From NCBI GenBank assembly GCA_015039315.1, contig WIDE01000064.1:90138-154137 (forward strand): a stretch of 64,000 nt of DNA, read 5' to 3'. This DNA comes from Clavulina sp. PMI_390. Taxonomy: Eukaryota; Basidiomycota; Agaricomycetes; Cantharellales; Hydnaceae. The notes beneath the pieces are model-generated. The model was not told where the DNA came from. It saw only the letters and a program-made list of their open reading frames with translations, and made no database searches. Position numbers and translations under genes: made by a program. Below, one piece after another: positions 11,020 to 23,473 of this stretch. Within the stretch, counting starts at the first letter, position 1. Every line of letters begins with the position of its first letter.

Positions 11020-13330
11020 TCATATCGACGGAGCAGGCACAGGCACGCCACCACCGCCGACGGGGCCCATACCCGCACCCATACTCTTCTTCCGATGCAC
11101 ATCGCCCAATCCTCTCACAATACTATCAAAGCTCGCCTCCTCCAACACCGGCCGACTCCCATCACACCGCGCCTTGGCGCTCAGCTCATTGCACAGCTCG
11201 TCAATATCACACTCCTCAAAGCCCTCATGCTGGCGGATCTTCTCCCAGGCGCGGCCAATCTCGATCTGGTTGGGCTTCTTGGTCGTGCGGGGCAAGTCGG
11301 CGCACAGAGCCGCCATGCGCGCGTGTGCGCATGCCTCGTTCGATGAGGTGGACGAGCCGACGTTCGAGGAGGACGAAGAGGTACCAGGGGCGGGGCAGGC
11401 GGGTGCTGAGATGGGAGAGGAAGAAGTGGAAGGCATGGTTGGGAGGGGGCCAGACAATGAGCCCATCTTGTGCGTCGTCGGCGAAGTGGTGGCGATGGGA
11501 GAAGAGGGCTTGCTATTAGGCAGGGGGACAGGGGGTCCGAATGTCGAAGGAGGATGCTGATCCTGCATGCGCTTCACATCCTCAACCGTCTTGGGGCAAT
11601 TGTCGCCATCATCCGCGTTGTGCGCTGATGTGTTTGCGCTCGTGGCTGAGCTTGCTTTGGAGGCCACGCCAGACGATAATGAAGGAATACTGGAGCCGAT
11701 GCTGCTCGATGCCGTGCTATACGTCGCTCCACCTGGGGAGGTTCCGCTCGTGCTTCCTGGAGCACCAAAGTCGGCGAGGAACGACGGAGTGGGCCCGGCG
11801 CTCGTGCCGGCGGCGCCAAAGATATCATCAATGCTCGTAAACGATGGCACGCCCGTTGCATTGACTGTGTTCACCCCAGTCGCCGCCGGGGTAGGCGCCG
11901 TAGCATTAGCGAACGACGTCATTGAGAACAGCTCCAGATCGGTACCAGCATTAGAGATGCCAGGTGGCGAGCTCGTCGCGCCTGTGGTGTAGTCACTGGG
12001 ACCGAACGACGCCCATGCCATGGGATCGTACGACTGATCACCAAAGGACATGTACATAGGGTTCGAAGAGATGGTCGTAATGCCATTCTTGGACGCTCCG
12101 AGGTTAGCAGCACCTCCAAGCACGTTCATGTCCCCTCCAGCGGAACCGAAAAAGTCAAACGAGTTACTCGGTGTGCTGTCGAAACCTTGCAGTCCGAAAG
12201 CGCTGGGAGACATTTGGAAGCGCGAGGGGGTAGGCTCGCTGCGGGGGGAAGAGCCGCTGGCAATGCTGCTACCGCCGAGACTCGGCTGAGAGCCATTGGC
12301 ACTAGGGCGCGCAAACAGGGATGATTCGGGGACAGCATCGGCGGATGCAGTATTTTCGGGAGTGGAAGCGCTGCTGGAGGAGGAAGTGGGAGAGGAGACT
12401 TTCGGAGATGAAGCAGAAGGGGCTTGACCGTTGAAGCCGGCGTTGACGGACGAGCTGGGGGTAGGAGCTGATCCTGATGGGCCACCAGGGTTCGATGGGC
12501 CACCGCCGGGAGGGAAGGAGAAAGTAAAGGCAGATTGCTTCAACAGCAAGTTCTCATTCTGGAGTCTTCCGAGGAGATCTCGGAGGTTCTCGTTCTCCCT
12601 GTCCTGGTTATTAGACTTGGCCTCGAGAGCAGCGACCTGCTCCTCAAGCTGGAGGTGGCGGATAAGCGATCGGTGAGAAAAATGATGCAAAATATGTGTG
12701 GGTAGATCGGGAGAGAGAGAGTGGACTGACCTCCTTGACATGACGCTCCTTGCGCTCACGGAAGGCACGTTGCGCAGCCCTATTTTGCTCCTTGCGCTTC
12801 ATGGCACGGTTTTCATCCTAAAAAGAGGAAATTTTGTTAGTTATTTGGACTTCAGTGACTGACGACGGTGACGATCGTGGCTAAGCGCCGACAGGAACAG
12901 GGAATAAATTATCACTACTCACCCCAGGACCCTTCTTCTTGGTGCCGCCGAGCGAGCGACGGGGACCATCCTTATCGGAGGCCCTGTGGGGGTACTTTGA
13001 TGGCATGTTTTCGTAGCCAGAGTCGTCCGAGTCTGTGATATCGTCCTGCTTGCGCTTCGAGTGATCATCTTCATTGAGACCAGCGGCCGAGGCCCTGGTG
13101 TTGCGGGCACCAGCACGGGTAGCGGCGAACTGCTCGCGCTCCTTGATGCTAGGGGGTGAGGGAGACGAGTCCTCGCTGGCAGGAGGGGTGGGGTTGTCGA
13201 CTGGGGCTGCAGGGAAACGGGTGGGATCGAGAGTGAGCGTGGCAGGCATAGCGGCGTGCTGCTGGAGGAAAGCATAGAGATTGTCGGGGTCGAGAGCGGC
13301 GTTGGCCCACTGGCTTGGATTGTACGCCAT
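11020..13330 (-). CDS. YAP1: Yap1/Pap1-type bZIP oxidative-stress transcription factor
   Basis: Exons 13330-12923, 12817-12731 and 12648-11020 give 707 residues. The second exon holds the basic region (NRAAQRAFRERKERHVK), whose NxxAQxxFR signature marks the fungal AP-1 (Yap/Pap1) class. The zipper follows in exon 3 (LEEQVAALE... LRDLLGRLQNENLLL). The long middle is Ser/Pro/Thr-rich. Two redox motifs are present: an N-terminal cysteine (DNCPKTVED) and a C-terminal cysteine-rich stretch ECDIDELCNELSAKARC. In the Yap1 family the latter overlaps the Crm1 export signal and is masked by disulfides on peroxide stress. By family knowledge this is a nuclear activator of antioxidant genes. The start is the ATG opening MAYNPSQW. 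A broken second copy lies at 4794-6320. Its long 5' region is shared with the divergent gene at 15964. Confidence 0.9.
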
Positions 13331-15963
13331 CGCTGATGTCTGCTGCTGTCCTTTTGGGCGTCGGTGTCGCGGCAGAGGACGTGGACGTTGGGAGAAAGAG
13401 GGAGTGAGCCACAAACAACCAATCAAAAGCTGGGTTCACTCCCCCCTCATTACTTAAGCGCTCGCCTCCACCTCCACTACAAAACCCACACAAATCGCAA
13501 AAACTCCGGAATTTCGCTCAGCCGTGTCCAGCTGGTAGCTCGCCCCCGATCAATCCTTTTCCATCCCCATCGTCAGTGCCAGTCGTCCCCAGATGCACTT
13601 GTGCTGCTGATTCAGCAGCTTTGCGAGCATGGGCCCATGCCGAAAGTTACCGAGCCATGTTCTATTTTCCCACGTTGTATATATATTCATGCATGTTCTC
13701 GATCGCTCCCGCGTGGCGGTCGGTTGGTTGGTTGGAACAATTTCTTTGCACTCTCTCCTTACCACCACCACCACACTCCTCTTTCCCCTGATGGGCCCTC
13801 CCCGCTCTGTCTTTCTCTCCCGCCGCTTATGATATCCCATAAAAATCCTTATGAATCGCCCATTGTCAAATGACATCCACAACACAGCGGAGCGAATATC
13901 CCGAGCCTTTTAAATACCTGACCTAATCCTCTCAATCCCGCCTGCCCCTCCCCTGCAACGAGAAGATCCCCTTTTCCACACACTCACGAGAACGGCAGGA
14001 GCTGCACTTCCCTCGTTCGGATGCATGCTCTGCTCGAACAGTCATTCTCGCTGACTCGCTGCCGAACTAAAATACCTAAAATGGTCATGCCACGTCTTGA
14101 GCCGCGCGTCCGTTGTTGAGTCCGCCGTGAATCAATCGGCGCCTCCAACGCCGAAGTCACAAATAACTGAATCGACATCCGTTATCGCCTCGGTACCGGG
14201 GATTAACACGTTTCGGAGTATATGTATCGCAATTCACTTGTCTGTCCTTTGCTGACTCGGTGCACCGCTTCGCGTACCCGACTCGCGTGTTTCTCCATTC
14301 AGACAACTTGTCAAACAAAAACCCGCACTTGGCATTCCGACTGCCCACTGAGTCATCATTGTGTATAATCCACTTCACACAAATGCTATGCCTCACTATT
14401 GTACATACACTGAGACTGGATCTTACCCGCCGACATACTCCTCTAATCTCTGTGGCATATGGCGGCGGGCGCGCAACAAAAAGCCACTGATCCCCGATTT
14501 GTGCCACCACTTCATCCGCACAGCGCATCCGGAGATCGAAACATCGTTTCTCCGTCGGAAGTTCTTCTTTGCTCCCCTCCCCTTTTTGCCCAACATGGAT
14601 AATCACCGTAGTGCCTTTGGTTCCTTGCCTCCGCTGCTCCTCGCACCGCCACCACCCTATCCCTTGATCCACCATGTTTCCCGCCGATCTGCTCAATCTC
14701 GAGACATTCTGCTGTTCCCTTGACTGAGCGGTCAAGTTTGCGAGGTGTGAGCTGGCCAGCGCTTTTACAATCGTTGATCGGACCCGCCCTGGGTCTTTTG
14801 ACAGTGATTGTTGATGGCCAGGACTTTCTTCACGCCTCGCTCAAAATGATGCTTCAGCTCGGAAGCAGGCTATAATATCACCCTTCTCGCTTCATACAAC
14901 ATTTGGTCCTAAATATTTTGTTCTTGAACCATGTCTGTGCCCTCTCCCAGCTCGACTTATATAGTCATCAATGTCATCTTTATTACTACTGAAAACTCCG
15001 ACCTATGGCGCTTGTATGTAAACGACGGATGAGCAATGTTCTTTCCACAATCGCGCGCAAATTATCGTTGTGATGTCTGGTTTGGCGACAATCGGAACGC
15101 TAGGCGATTGTGGGGTTCATTCGCGCTCGGGCTCGACAACACTTTCTTTCACATGCGCTGCAATCGATCCATTCCACCCTTGCTTGACGTCTGGTGCAGG
15201 TGTTGCAGATGATACAATGGACTAGCTTAGCTCGCCTCGCGCATGAAGCATTCCAAAAGTATGTAAGCATCGTCGCACATCTTCGATTCTATGAATACAT
15301 CCTATCTTCAAATACCATCCAGTGCGCAGCTGACTACAGGGAGATGAGCTTATCCTCGCTTCGTTTCTCATCTTGATTCATTCATACGGCCATGCTGGAC
15401 TGGCATACGCAAGGAACAGACAGGAGTCGTTGGGTAAGGTCAGCACCAGCTAATACCGATTGTAGCTTACAATTATGGAAGCCTGCGTGAACAAATATAT
15501 ACGACACTGGATACAAGGTCTGCAGCAGCGAAACCCTGATCGAGGACGGCAAGATTTGCCACACCTTGCGGTTCCAACGGGTGACGCCGCGCTGGTTCGG
15601 AATCCACCCTCTCGACTTGCTCCTCTCCACGTCTTGTGCTCTGTCCCTTTCTGTCGCTGGAGTTTCCAATAAATCCAGGCTTGACCTCCCCGTTCCCTTT
15701 CAAGTAACACAAACGTGCGTGAGCCCTTGCTCAACGTAAGCCATCGCGGCCAACCCAAATCGACAGGGTTCAGTGTCTGACCACTCGTTTCCATTATTCA
15801 GAACCAGCGGTGCCAAAGAGACTCCCTCATTTGCTCCTCGAACTGTCGTCTTCGCCGCCGCCAATATCACAAGCAAAGCTGAAACCTGTAAGCCAATGCG
15901 CTTTAATCGTCCCGTTGGGCTTGGCAGTTGATCACTCAGTGCGCTCATCATTCAGGCCTAGTG
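13331..15963. other. Long divergent intergenic region
   Basis: 2.6 kb between the bZIP gene (minus) and the first Myb-like array gene (plus). The part at about 14250-14730 resembles 21730-22200 further along the array: shared stretches around cttggcattccgactgcc, ctctgtggc and gagcgac/tagtgcct. It is therefore a diverged copy of the array spacer. A 192-codon open frame on the minus strand (14735-14157) lies in this repeat and has no motif; I do not call it. No tRNA or other RNA gene seen. Confidence 0.5.
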
Positions 15964-17647
15964 ATGTCGAATCCAATTCCCATTACATTGAGTGATGATG
16001 ATGAGCTGGGTTTGTACTCTGACTCTGGTGCTGCTAAATGGCTATGGACCAAGGCGGAGGAGAATGCCCTCCGCGAGGCGTTTAGGGAGTTCCGCGAATC
16101 GGATGGTCTTCAATCCCAGACAGAGCACGCATTCTGCGTATCGCTCTCAAAGGAAGTATTTATCAAAATACCGTCTATGTTTTCATCCTTGCATGCCTAA
16201 CGATAATTATTCAAGCCACGATTTCGAGGCCGAACTTGGAGTGCCATAAAAGGAAAGGCCGCGAGGATGGGATTATCTGCATCTGTTGAGAACGATAATG
16301 GTGAGATACGAAAAAAAACTCCTTTGGATCCTCTCCCTGTTCTGATAGATTCCTTCCGCTCTCCTTGGGTAACGCCGTCAGCCTCATTTCCTAACAGCGC
16401 GACAACAGTGAGTCCGAAAAGCACGACGACCCCATTCTGACCGTCTAACCAATACTCGCGCGCTTAAAGAAATCATCTTCCTTGCGTGATCAAACCCGTC
16501 TCAATTCTGCATCACAGTCTACAGGTATGATTGGCAGAAACCGTTCCTTATCGATTCTGAAGACTCGCATGCTGGCCATATGACTAGCAAATCAAGGGAT
16601 ATTCCAAAAGTCCTCTACCGATCTTGATAGCCGTATCCCAACGACGATTCGACCTCGTAATGTATGTATAGTCGCAAACGTTTTGATATGCATCCTCACA
16701 CAATGCTCCACAAAGTACTGCAGCTTGGGATACCTGGCCTCACAGCCTCGCGCCCCGACACGCCCTCTGATTATAAAGGGCGGCCTCATAACCCCTCCCT
16801 TTGTTCCACTTACCAAACGCCCTCTGGACTCGAATGCCCCGGATAGCTCGCGGAGGAAAAAGCAACGCCATGCTGATGCTGAACCCAACCCCTCACCTCC
16901 GCACCATCCTAAACCTATGCAAAGTCGAATCACTGTCAACGCTCCGGATGTATCAACGCAACTAGCAGATGCCAGTTCATCGAATGTAGACGATCACGGT
17001 ATCAACCATATCACCCCCATGCAGCAACGGCGTTCAAGCAAAGGAGTGGAGCGCTTTGATAGCCTCTTTCATGCATTCATCGAAAAACGGCCTGATCTCA
17101 AAGATTTCGACTCGATTGTCAATTTTATCGAAGAGCTTTGCGAACGCAAGGTACGTCGTACAAATATCTGGTCCTCCATACAGCCTCTAACAGCCAGTCA
17201 AATGTTTACCTGACAGACCGATCGCATTACCTATTTGGAGACATTGCTGGCGAACAAAAAACTGTTTCGCAGTATCATCGATTCTCGGAAACGGCGGGAT
17301 CCAAAAATCCTCTTTTTGTACACGGAGATGGACTTCGATACCCTAATGTTGTGGTCTATGGATAATGACCACATACCTGATGATACCACTGTCAAAGATC
17401 TTGAGCGTAGTCTCGAGGACCTTGGGAAAAGCGAGGTGAGAATCCAACGATCATTTCCACTATTTGCGACTACTTTGGGACGCTATCTGATGCTCTTCAA
17501 AAGCGTGGACGCCATATTCCATCATCCGGATGGTATATGTTATATTTAGCAAACCGAGAATTAATCCAAAAGATCCGGAATCAGCGTGAAGGCATTCTTC
17601 CTAGGACCGAATCCAAATCTGGAACCAGTAGCGTACGTTCATGTTAG
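15964..17647 (+). CDS. Myb/SANT-like array gene A
   Basis: First of four tandem paralogues. Supported exons are 15964-16155, 16216-16300, roughly 16732-17150, 17217-17435 and 17504-17647; any exon between 16300 and 16732 is unresolved. The N-terminal module has a Myb-like pattern: LWTKAEENALREAFREF, then an intron, then PRFRGRTWSAIKGKAARMGL as a likely recognition helix. A basic stretch (SSRRKKQRH) may be a nuclear localisation signal. The C-terminal part (DSLFHAFIEKRPDLKD...; YTEMDFDTLMLWSMDND; WYMLYLANRELIQKI) is conserved in all four copies, and the 219-base penultimate exon has the same length in A, B and C. The second Myb-like module seen in B and C was not found. Probably a nuclear DNA-binding protein; targets unknown. 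Confidence 0.65.
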
Positions 17648-19106
17648 TTCGTTCTGCCTCAACTCCTTTAGGCTCACATACCCAACCCAGTAATCTACGT
17701 CGATCAAGCACGTCCTCCACACCTCTGCAACGAGAAAATCGAGGCTCTCTTACGATTGGAACAATAACCTGAAATTATTTTATCTACCTGCGCATGCCTT
17801 ATCTCGGAATCATCTGCTGCCAGTCATGTCCCTCATTCCTTGCTCAAATTGCCCTGCCCTACCGATTCCGCCCTTCTTGCTTGCGTGCTACATCCAACCA
17901 GTCATTCGATGACGACTTTCAGTCATCCCTTTCCCCTTCGTTGTGTAACCATTCGCTTGACTCACGCTATCCAAGCGCGAGGCCCCGGAAGCCCCAGTTG
18001 CTTTTTCACGTGCTTTAGTGCGCAATATCAGGCCTTCATCACAACCGAGTTCCTCCCGTTGGTCCGCCACTATTTTTCTCTTTTCACCTATACACTACTA
18101 CTCGTGCAAAAGCAGCATCTTGTGTCAATGACGAGGAAAATTTTATTATATAGGTACCATCTATCCCCACATTCCCTCGTACCAATGTCCATTGATAGCT
18201 GCTTTCTGTGTGAATCATCCTGGAATTTTGCCGTACGTCGCCCAGCTGGGAGCCCACCAAAACTAATCCATGTTGCCCTCATAAAGCGCCCACATATCTC
18301 TGATAGTGCAAAGGACTCACTTGAGTTCCGCTGCATTGACCTTACTACACCTGTGCCGACACAGTCGGCACGCGCCATTCCACACTAAAGTTCCTCCTTG
18401 CTATATATCGATATAATCATCCTTCAATATAAAATGCGAGGAAGCAATTATAGGATTGTTGGTGGAAGCCAATTTGCCTGGACATGCGTCGCGGTTCGTT
18501 GGAATTACGCTCTAAGCTAACCTCATCGTGAAGCTCATCAGCAACAAGAACAGGCCCATCTGTGATCTCGACCACTACTTGATTGAAGATGTGCTCATCC
18601 TCCAGCTTTCGCGCCCCCAACATAGACTCATCACTCAGCTGAATTGGTACTTCAAAACTCAAAGAACATACAACTATCCCTTGCTGTCACCCATGGCGTT
18701 GTTGATCACACGTAGGAGAAGGAGCTACCCGCTCCATTACACACCACCCGTGCCCATATGCGCACCCATGGGTCGGCCCCTCTCCCTCCGCAGCTGACGA
18801 TAATTGACAAATTAGCGAGCAATTCTTTGGCGGGGTCAGCACCCGCATAAATGATTCACCAGCCCGATATTTCGGTCACCGGGAGGGATAAAACAATAGG
18901 TTGATTGAATGCGTAAACGTGGAGCAACCCTCGGAGATATCTTGATTACACAACCTACGCGAGGCGTTTGACATCGAGATCTAGTCGACATCAAATTTGG
19001 GTCACGCTCCATGTGGATGGAGGAAACCTTTCGAGCTCCCCCCTTCTCGCCACTACGCTCCTTCTTGACTTCGCTTGCCTTGTGTTTCATCAGCCCGTAA
19101 CAACTA
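17648..19106. other. Array spacer between genes A and B
   Basis: No gene. The stretch 18710-18860 (gagctacccgctccatt..., cagctgacgataattgac...) resembles 23140-23270 before gene C, so spacers were duplicated together with the genes. Short open frames here are not shared between the spacer copies. Confidence 0.5.
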
Positions 19107-20935
19107 ATGCTCTCTCGCTCTCCAAGACCAGCAACATTTAGACCCTGTGAGTTGCTATATTCATCCATCCCGTCGATATCCGTTTCCTTTGCTCTGGCCG
19201 TTTGCTAATCAGCCCCAGCAGTATCGATGCGAGGACCGCGCTTGTCGCTAGGACCTGATGGGTTCGACTCAGATGCCGAGTCACAGTTCGACCCCGATCC
19301 TTCAACGACAGATGAGAGACCGTGGTGTTGGACGGAGGCGGAAAAATCCGCTCTTCACAACATACTCAAGCTGGACCGTGGGTTTCACCGTCAGTCAAAA
19401 GAGGACTTTTTTGAATCTCTTGCTAACGAGGTATACTTCTGACCTATGAATATTATGCAATCAACGCCGCCTCACTGATTCCAACATCTTAGCCCCAGTT
19501 CCGTGGCCGAACTGCGGCCGCAATCGAAGCGAAAGCGAAGAGAATGGGGTTGTTTACGGGGGTTAGATACACCCAAGGGAAAGGCTGGCAGTTTGAGCTA
19601 CTGATGGACGGAAAAGGTACGACGAGTCACTTGGCCTTTTCCTCTGTTATTCCAGCAGGAACCCGGAACTTCTCCCCTCGTGTTCTTCCGAATATAGGTG
19701 GAACGGCGAGGAAGACAGCTACCGCCTTGCCTTCCGTCCTTCTTCCGAAGAACCATTCCGTCAGGAAGGCCCTTCAGGGCAGCCCTGACCCTGCTCAATC
19801 GGTGGCGAGCACTACTACGGAAGCTCTAAATATCACTACTTACTCTGGAAGCGTTTCCTTCACCAAATATGAAGACGAGGATCTGCTGCGTATTTGGCAA
19901 ACCAACAAAAAGATCGTCAAGGACTCTGATCGTCGCCCGATTGATTTCTGGGGAGAGCAAATTTCTCAAGTAAGTGAGAATACGAGTTTTGGCAGTCAAA
20001 CCGACCTCAAACACTTTCTAAGTTTCCTGGAAGAACGGCCCATGAGCTCATGAAGCGCACTGATGATCTCAAGAAGCTCGCTCGCGAGCGTACTATTCCG
20101 ACCGCGGTGAATGGCCCTGCACTACCTCGCCCCAAGCACCAAATGGAGCCTGAGTCCATGAACAGCCCGCCCAACAAAAAGCAGCGCCGTAGCAATGCTC
20201 AAACCGATCCCACATCGTCCAAGGAACCTGCTATGCCCACAAACGCGCAACCACCGTCGAGTTGCGCCGCTTTACCAGAATTTATTGGCAATAATGATTT
20301 TCCCAACTCCATTCGGTCCGAGACCGAGCTAGATCAGGCTGCTTTAACCCTTCGTCGGTTCAACCGTATCTTTAAGAGCTTGATTATCCATCCCATGGAC
20401 CTCAACAACGTCGCCTCAGTGGTCGATCTCATTGAAAAAACCCTCAAGGTGAAAGAAGTACGTTCTAAATGATGAATTATCCCATACTCGATGTCTAAAA
20501 TAGCTATTCTTGTCGTAGGTAGAGCGGATGGCGTATTTGGTGACATACACCCAGCACAAAGACTTCTTTCACAAAGTCATGCACAATCGAGAGCAGCACA
20601 ACCCTTTAATTCCTGTCTTCTATGAAAAGCATGACGTTGACACACTACTACTATGGTCAATCAAGAATCATCACACTCCGAGAGGCACCACAATTGACGA
20701 ACTAGAAGCTAGCCTCGAGAGCTTAGCAAAAATTCCGGTAACTTGTACGCTCGAATATCCGCGGCTTCCAAGCTGAGAGCCTTCTATCATGTCTGTGTAG
20801 GAGGCGTCCCATTTCACGTCGGACCAGTGGTGCATGGTCTACTGGACATACCGACACTTGATCAAGGAGATCAGGACGTACTGTGAGGCGATTTACCCTC
20901 CTGTTAAGTCCGAGGATGGGACCAACGACGTCTGA
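19107..20935 (+). CDS. Myb/SANT-like array gene B, two Myb-like modules
   Basis: Exons 19107-19146, 19219-19430, 19493-19969, 20023-20457, 20519-20737 and 20801-20935 give 505 residues in frame; a 39-base in-frame intron inside exon 3 is possible. The start MLSRSP is shared with gene C. Module 1: CWTEAEKSALHNILKLDR...FFESLANE, intron, PQFRGRTAAAIEAKAKRMGL. Module 2: FTKYEDEDLLRIW...FWGEQISQ, intron, FPGRTAHELMKRTDDLKKL. Both are interrupted just before the arginine-rich third helix. A basic stretch NKKQRR follows. The C-terminal conserved domain (FNRIFKSLIIHP; YEKHDVDTLLLWSIKN; WCMVYWTYRHLIKEI) closes the protein. The two-Myb plus C-terminal domain layout loosely recalls Rap1, but I cannot show homology. 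Confidence 0.75.
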
Positions 20936-23473
20936 CAGCCTCATTCTCTGTTGCCGCGCCTGATTAATCCAGTCTTCTTAATAATGCACTCCGAATGAGA
21001 GACTAGTCGATGACCTTTCTTTGATGCCAGTTTATCAAGTGCTGTTTTTCCACGGTTTCACACGTCTTTCCGCCCTGTGTTTTCCAATTCAAATGAGTTT
21101 GTCTTTCATTTTTTTCCTAGCTCTTGTAACTATGAACGACCCAGACTGCTTTCTATTACAACAAGACTGTGCTAAAATATGTGAAGGCGGTATTGCCATA
21201 CTAAAGATCAACGAGCTTATTTCTATGTTCGATCAGTATAACTGGCCTCTTCCCGAATCCCTATGCTTTTCAGTTATGATTGCCTGCACCCCAACCTGTT
21301 CCATCTGGGTACCAATGGGCGGGATACTGTGGGCATTTTTTTTTTCATCAGTCAGTGGCCTTACCCGGGAAGCATAACTGGTTTGAGATGAACAAGTCGC
21401 ACATTGGCAATCCAATCAGAGACCAGTGCCCTCATATTGCAGTGAGACTGAATGAAGAGCCTCTGCTGATGACGTCAGCAGCTTCAGCTTCTCGCAACGT
21501 TCTCTCGATCCCGCTCCCCAGTCTCATCCACATTATGACCATGCGGGTTATGTCCGGATTAAACAACATCAGCATACTAGTACACCCGCTATTAGTTCTC
21601 GGGATCGCTGCAACTCAGAATCATTTGGGATCTTCTACGCCAAGCGCGACCACACCCAATGCCTGTGTCATTGCTTGGGTACAACAACGACCGACGTGCC
21701 TTAGAGCCTCACAACTCGCTTGTCTTGCTCACGCAGTGCACCGTTTCACTTACCAAATCGTGTCTTTCTCTATCGAGAAATGCTAGTGAACCCCACCTGG
21801 CATTCCGTCTGCCACTTCAGACTGAGTTATCATCCTGTAACATCAGCCTCACATTACCAATAAACCTAACACACAAACACGCAGGATCTCTGTCGACGTT
21901 CGTCTAAATGCCACCTGCCCTACATGCTTGCTCCTCCAATCTCTGTGGCGTGGCAGGGAACGTGCGAATCCGATGATCTCTATTGTACCACCACTCGATC
22001 CACACTGCACACTCAGGGGCTGAGCATCCTTTCTCCGCCCAAAATTTCTCTCCATTCTTCCATTTTGCCTAGCGTGGGTGAGCGACGTAGTGCCTGCGCC
22101 TCCTCGCCTTCGCCACCAACTCCTCGGTCCTTCCATCTGCCACGTCTCCTCGCTTTGATAAGTCTCGATGGCTGGTGGTTCCTTTCTTCGTTTGGGTTGG
22201 ATTGATCTGACCGAAGCCTGCGAGCCGTGAGCCTGGCCAGTGCTTACAATCATTGGCCACATCCGTTATACGGTTTCGAGGGCGATTATTATCGCGGACT
22301 CCACTATCATACCTTGCTCACATGTCAACGTTCACTGTAACGAGGCATGCAACGCTGTCTTCTTCATCAAGCTTCTACGACAGATGTCCGCGAATAGTTT
22401 CTTCTTCAGCTGACTGAGGCTCACATCTCGATCCGCAAACCTTGTAAACAATAGACAAACACTATTCCTTCAATTATGCACGCGGGAATCGGAACTATAG
22501 GAGATTATGAATTAATCGCTAGCGCTTCGATTGAACTTTCCTGTAGTACATGTTATCTGTCCAGCATCCTGCTCGGCGCCCGCTTGCGGCCTGTGGTGCG
22601 AATGATCCCTCTACCTATCTCTTGCGTACGCTGGTGTCCTCATGAGTGGTATAAGATCTAAGCAGTCGAATCCTCGGAGTCTAAAATATACCTCAGACTT
22701 TTTTGGGTTGAACTAGATGCTCTGCCGAGCTAGTATTAGCATCCTCGACACACTGGTATGCAAATTACTCCACACTATGCGCATAGTGGTTCTGATAGCT
22801 TCATCACCCGCAGACCCCCAAGAAACAGCTTTCATCTCACTAGCGACGTCCTATTTGTGGGTGTTCGTCTTGGTTCGTCAGAATACCCTTGCAAGCGTAA
22901 AACTTACCGTGGAATTCATCAACAGTGGCATTAAGTGCATTCGTGATCCCAGCACTGTCTGCTCTGGTTAAGTTACATGCTCATCCTCCCTACTACTTTA
23001 TCGAGCATGCCGCTAATTTCCAGGCCCTGCTGCCCTCTTTAGGCTCGTCGCTCCGTTTGACCGGTCCTCCACGAGCTGAAGATACTATAACTGTCTTTTG
23101 GTACCATCTATGGTACTGCGTCATCGGCGGAGAAGATAGAGCTACCCGCCCCATTGTAAAAATTTGCTCGCTTACAGAGTCGGCTTCCGCCTCTGCAGCT
23201 GATAGTGATTGGCAAGGTGTACGAGAACTGATTGACAAAACCAGCACCCCAGTTAACGATCGGCCAACTCCATTGTGCCATTTTCAGTAAGGACAAAGCG
23301 ATATATTGATCCAATGCAAAAACATTGAGCCACGCGCCTCGGGATGTGAATTGCACAGACGACACAAGTACTCAACATCTGGACGACATTTAGATCAGAT
23401 CACCTTCCAGCTGACAACCTCTCTCTCCTTCTCGCCACCACTACCTGCCCCCTGTCTGTCCGTCAGCATCAAT
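20936..23473. other. Array spacer between genes B and C
   Basis: No gene recognised in 2.5 kb. Parts match the region upstream of gene A (21730-22200 with 14250-14730) and the spacer before gene B (23140-23270 with 18710-18860). The longest open frames, 21280-21786 (+) and 22262-21849 (-), fall in these repeats and show no motif. It is long enough to contain the remains of a lost array copy. Confidence 0.45.

Noticed and set aside
11567..11992. 141-codon plus-strand frame
   Set aside because: Antisense to the Ser/Ala-rich middle of the bZIP gene, whose codon bias opens the opposite frame.
14157..14735. 192-codon open frame on the minus strand
   Set aside because: It lies in a spacer repeat whose other copy (22262-21849) has a different frame structure, and its sequence shows no motif.
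21280..21786. 168-codon plus-strand frame in the B-C spacer
   Set aside because: No motif, no splice-consistent neighbours and partly in repeated spacer sequence.
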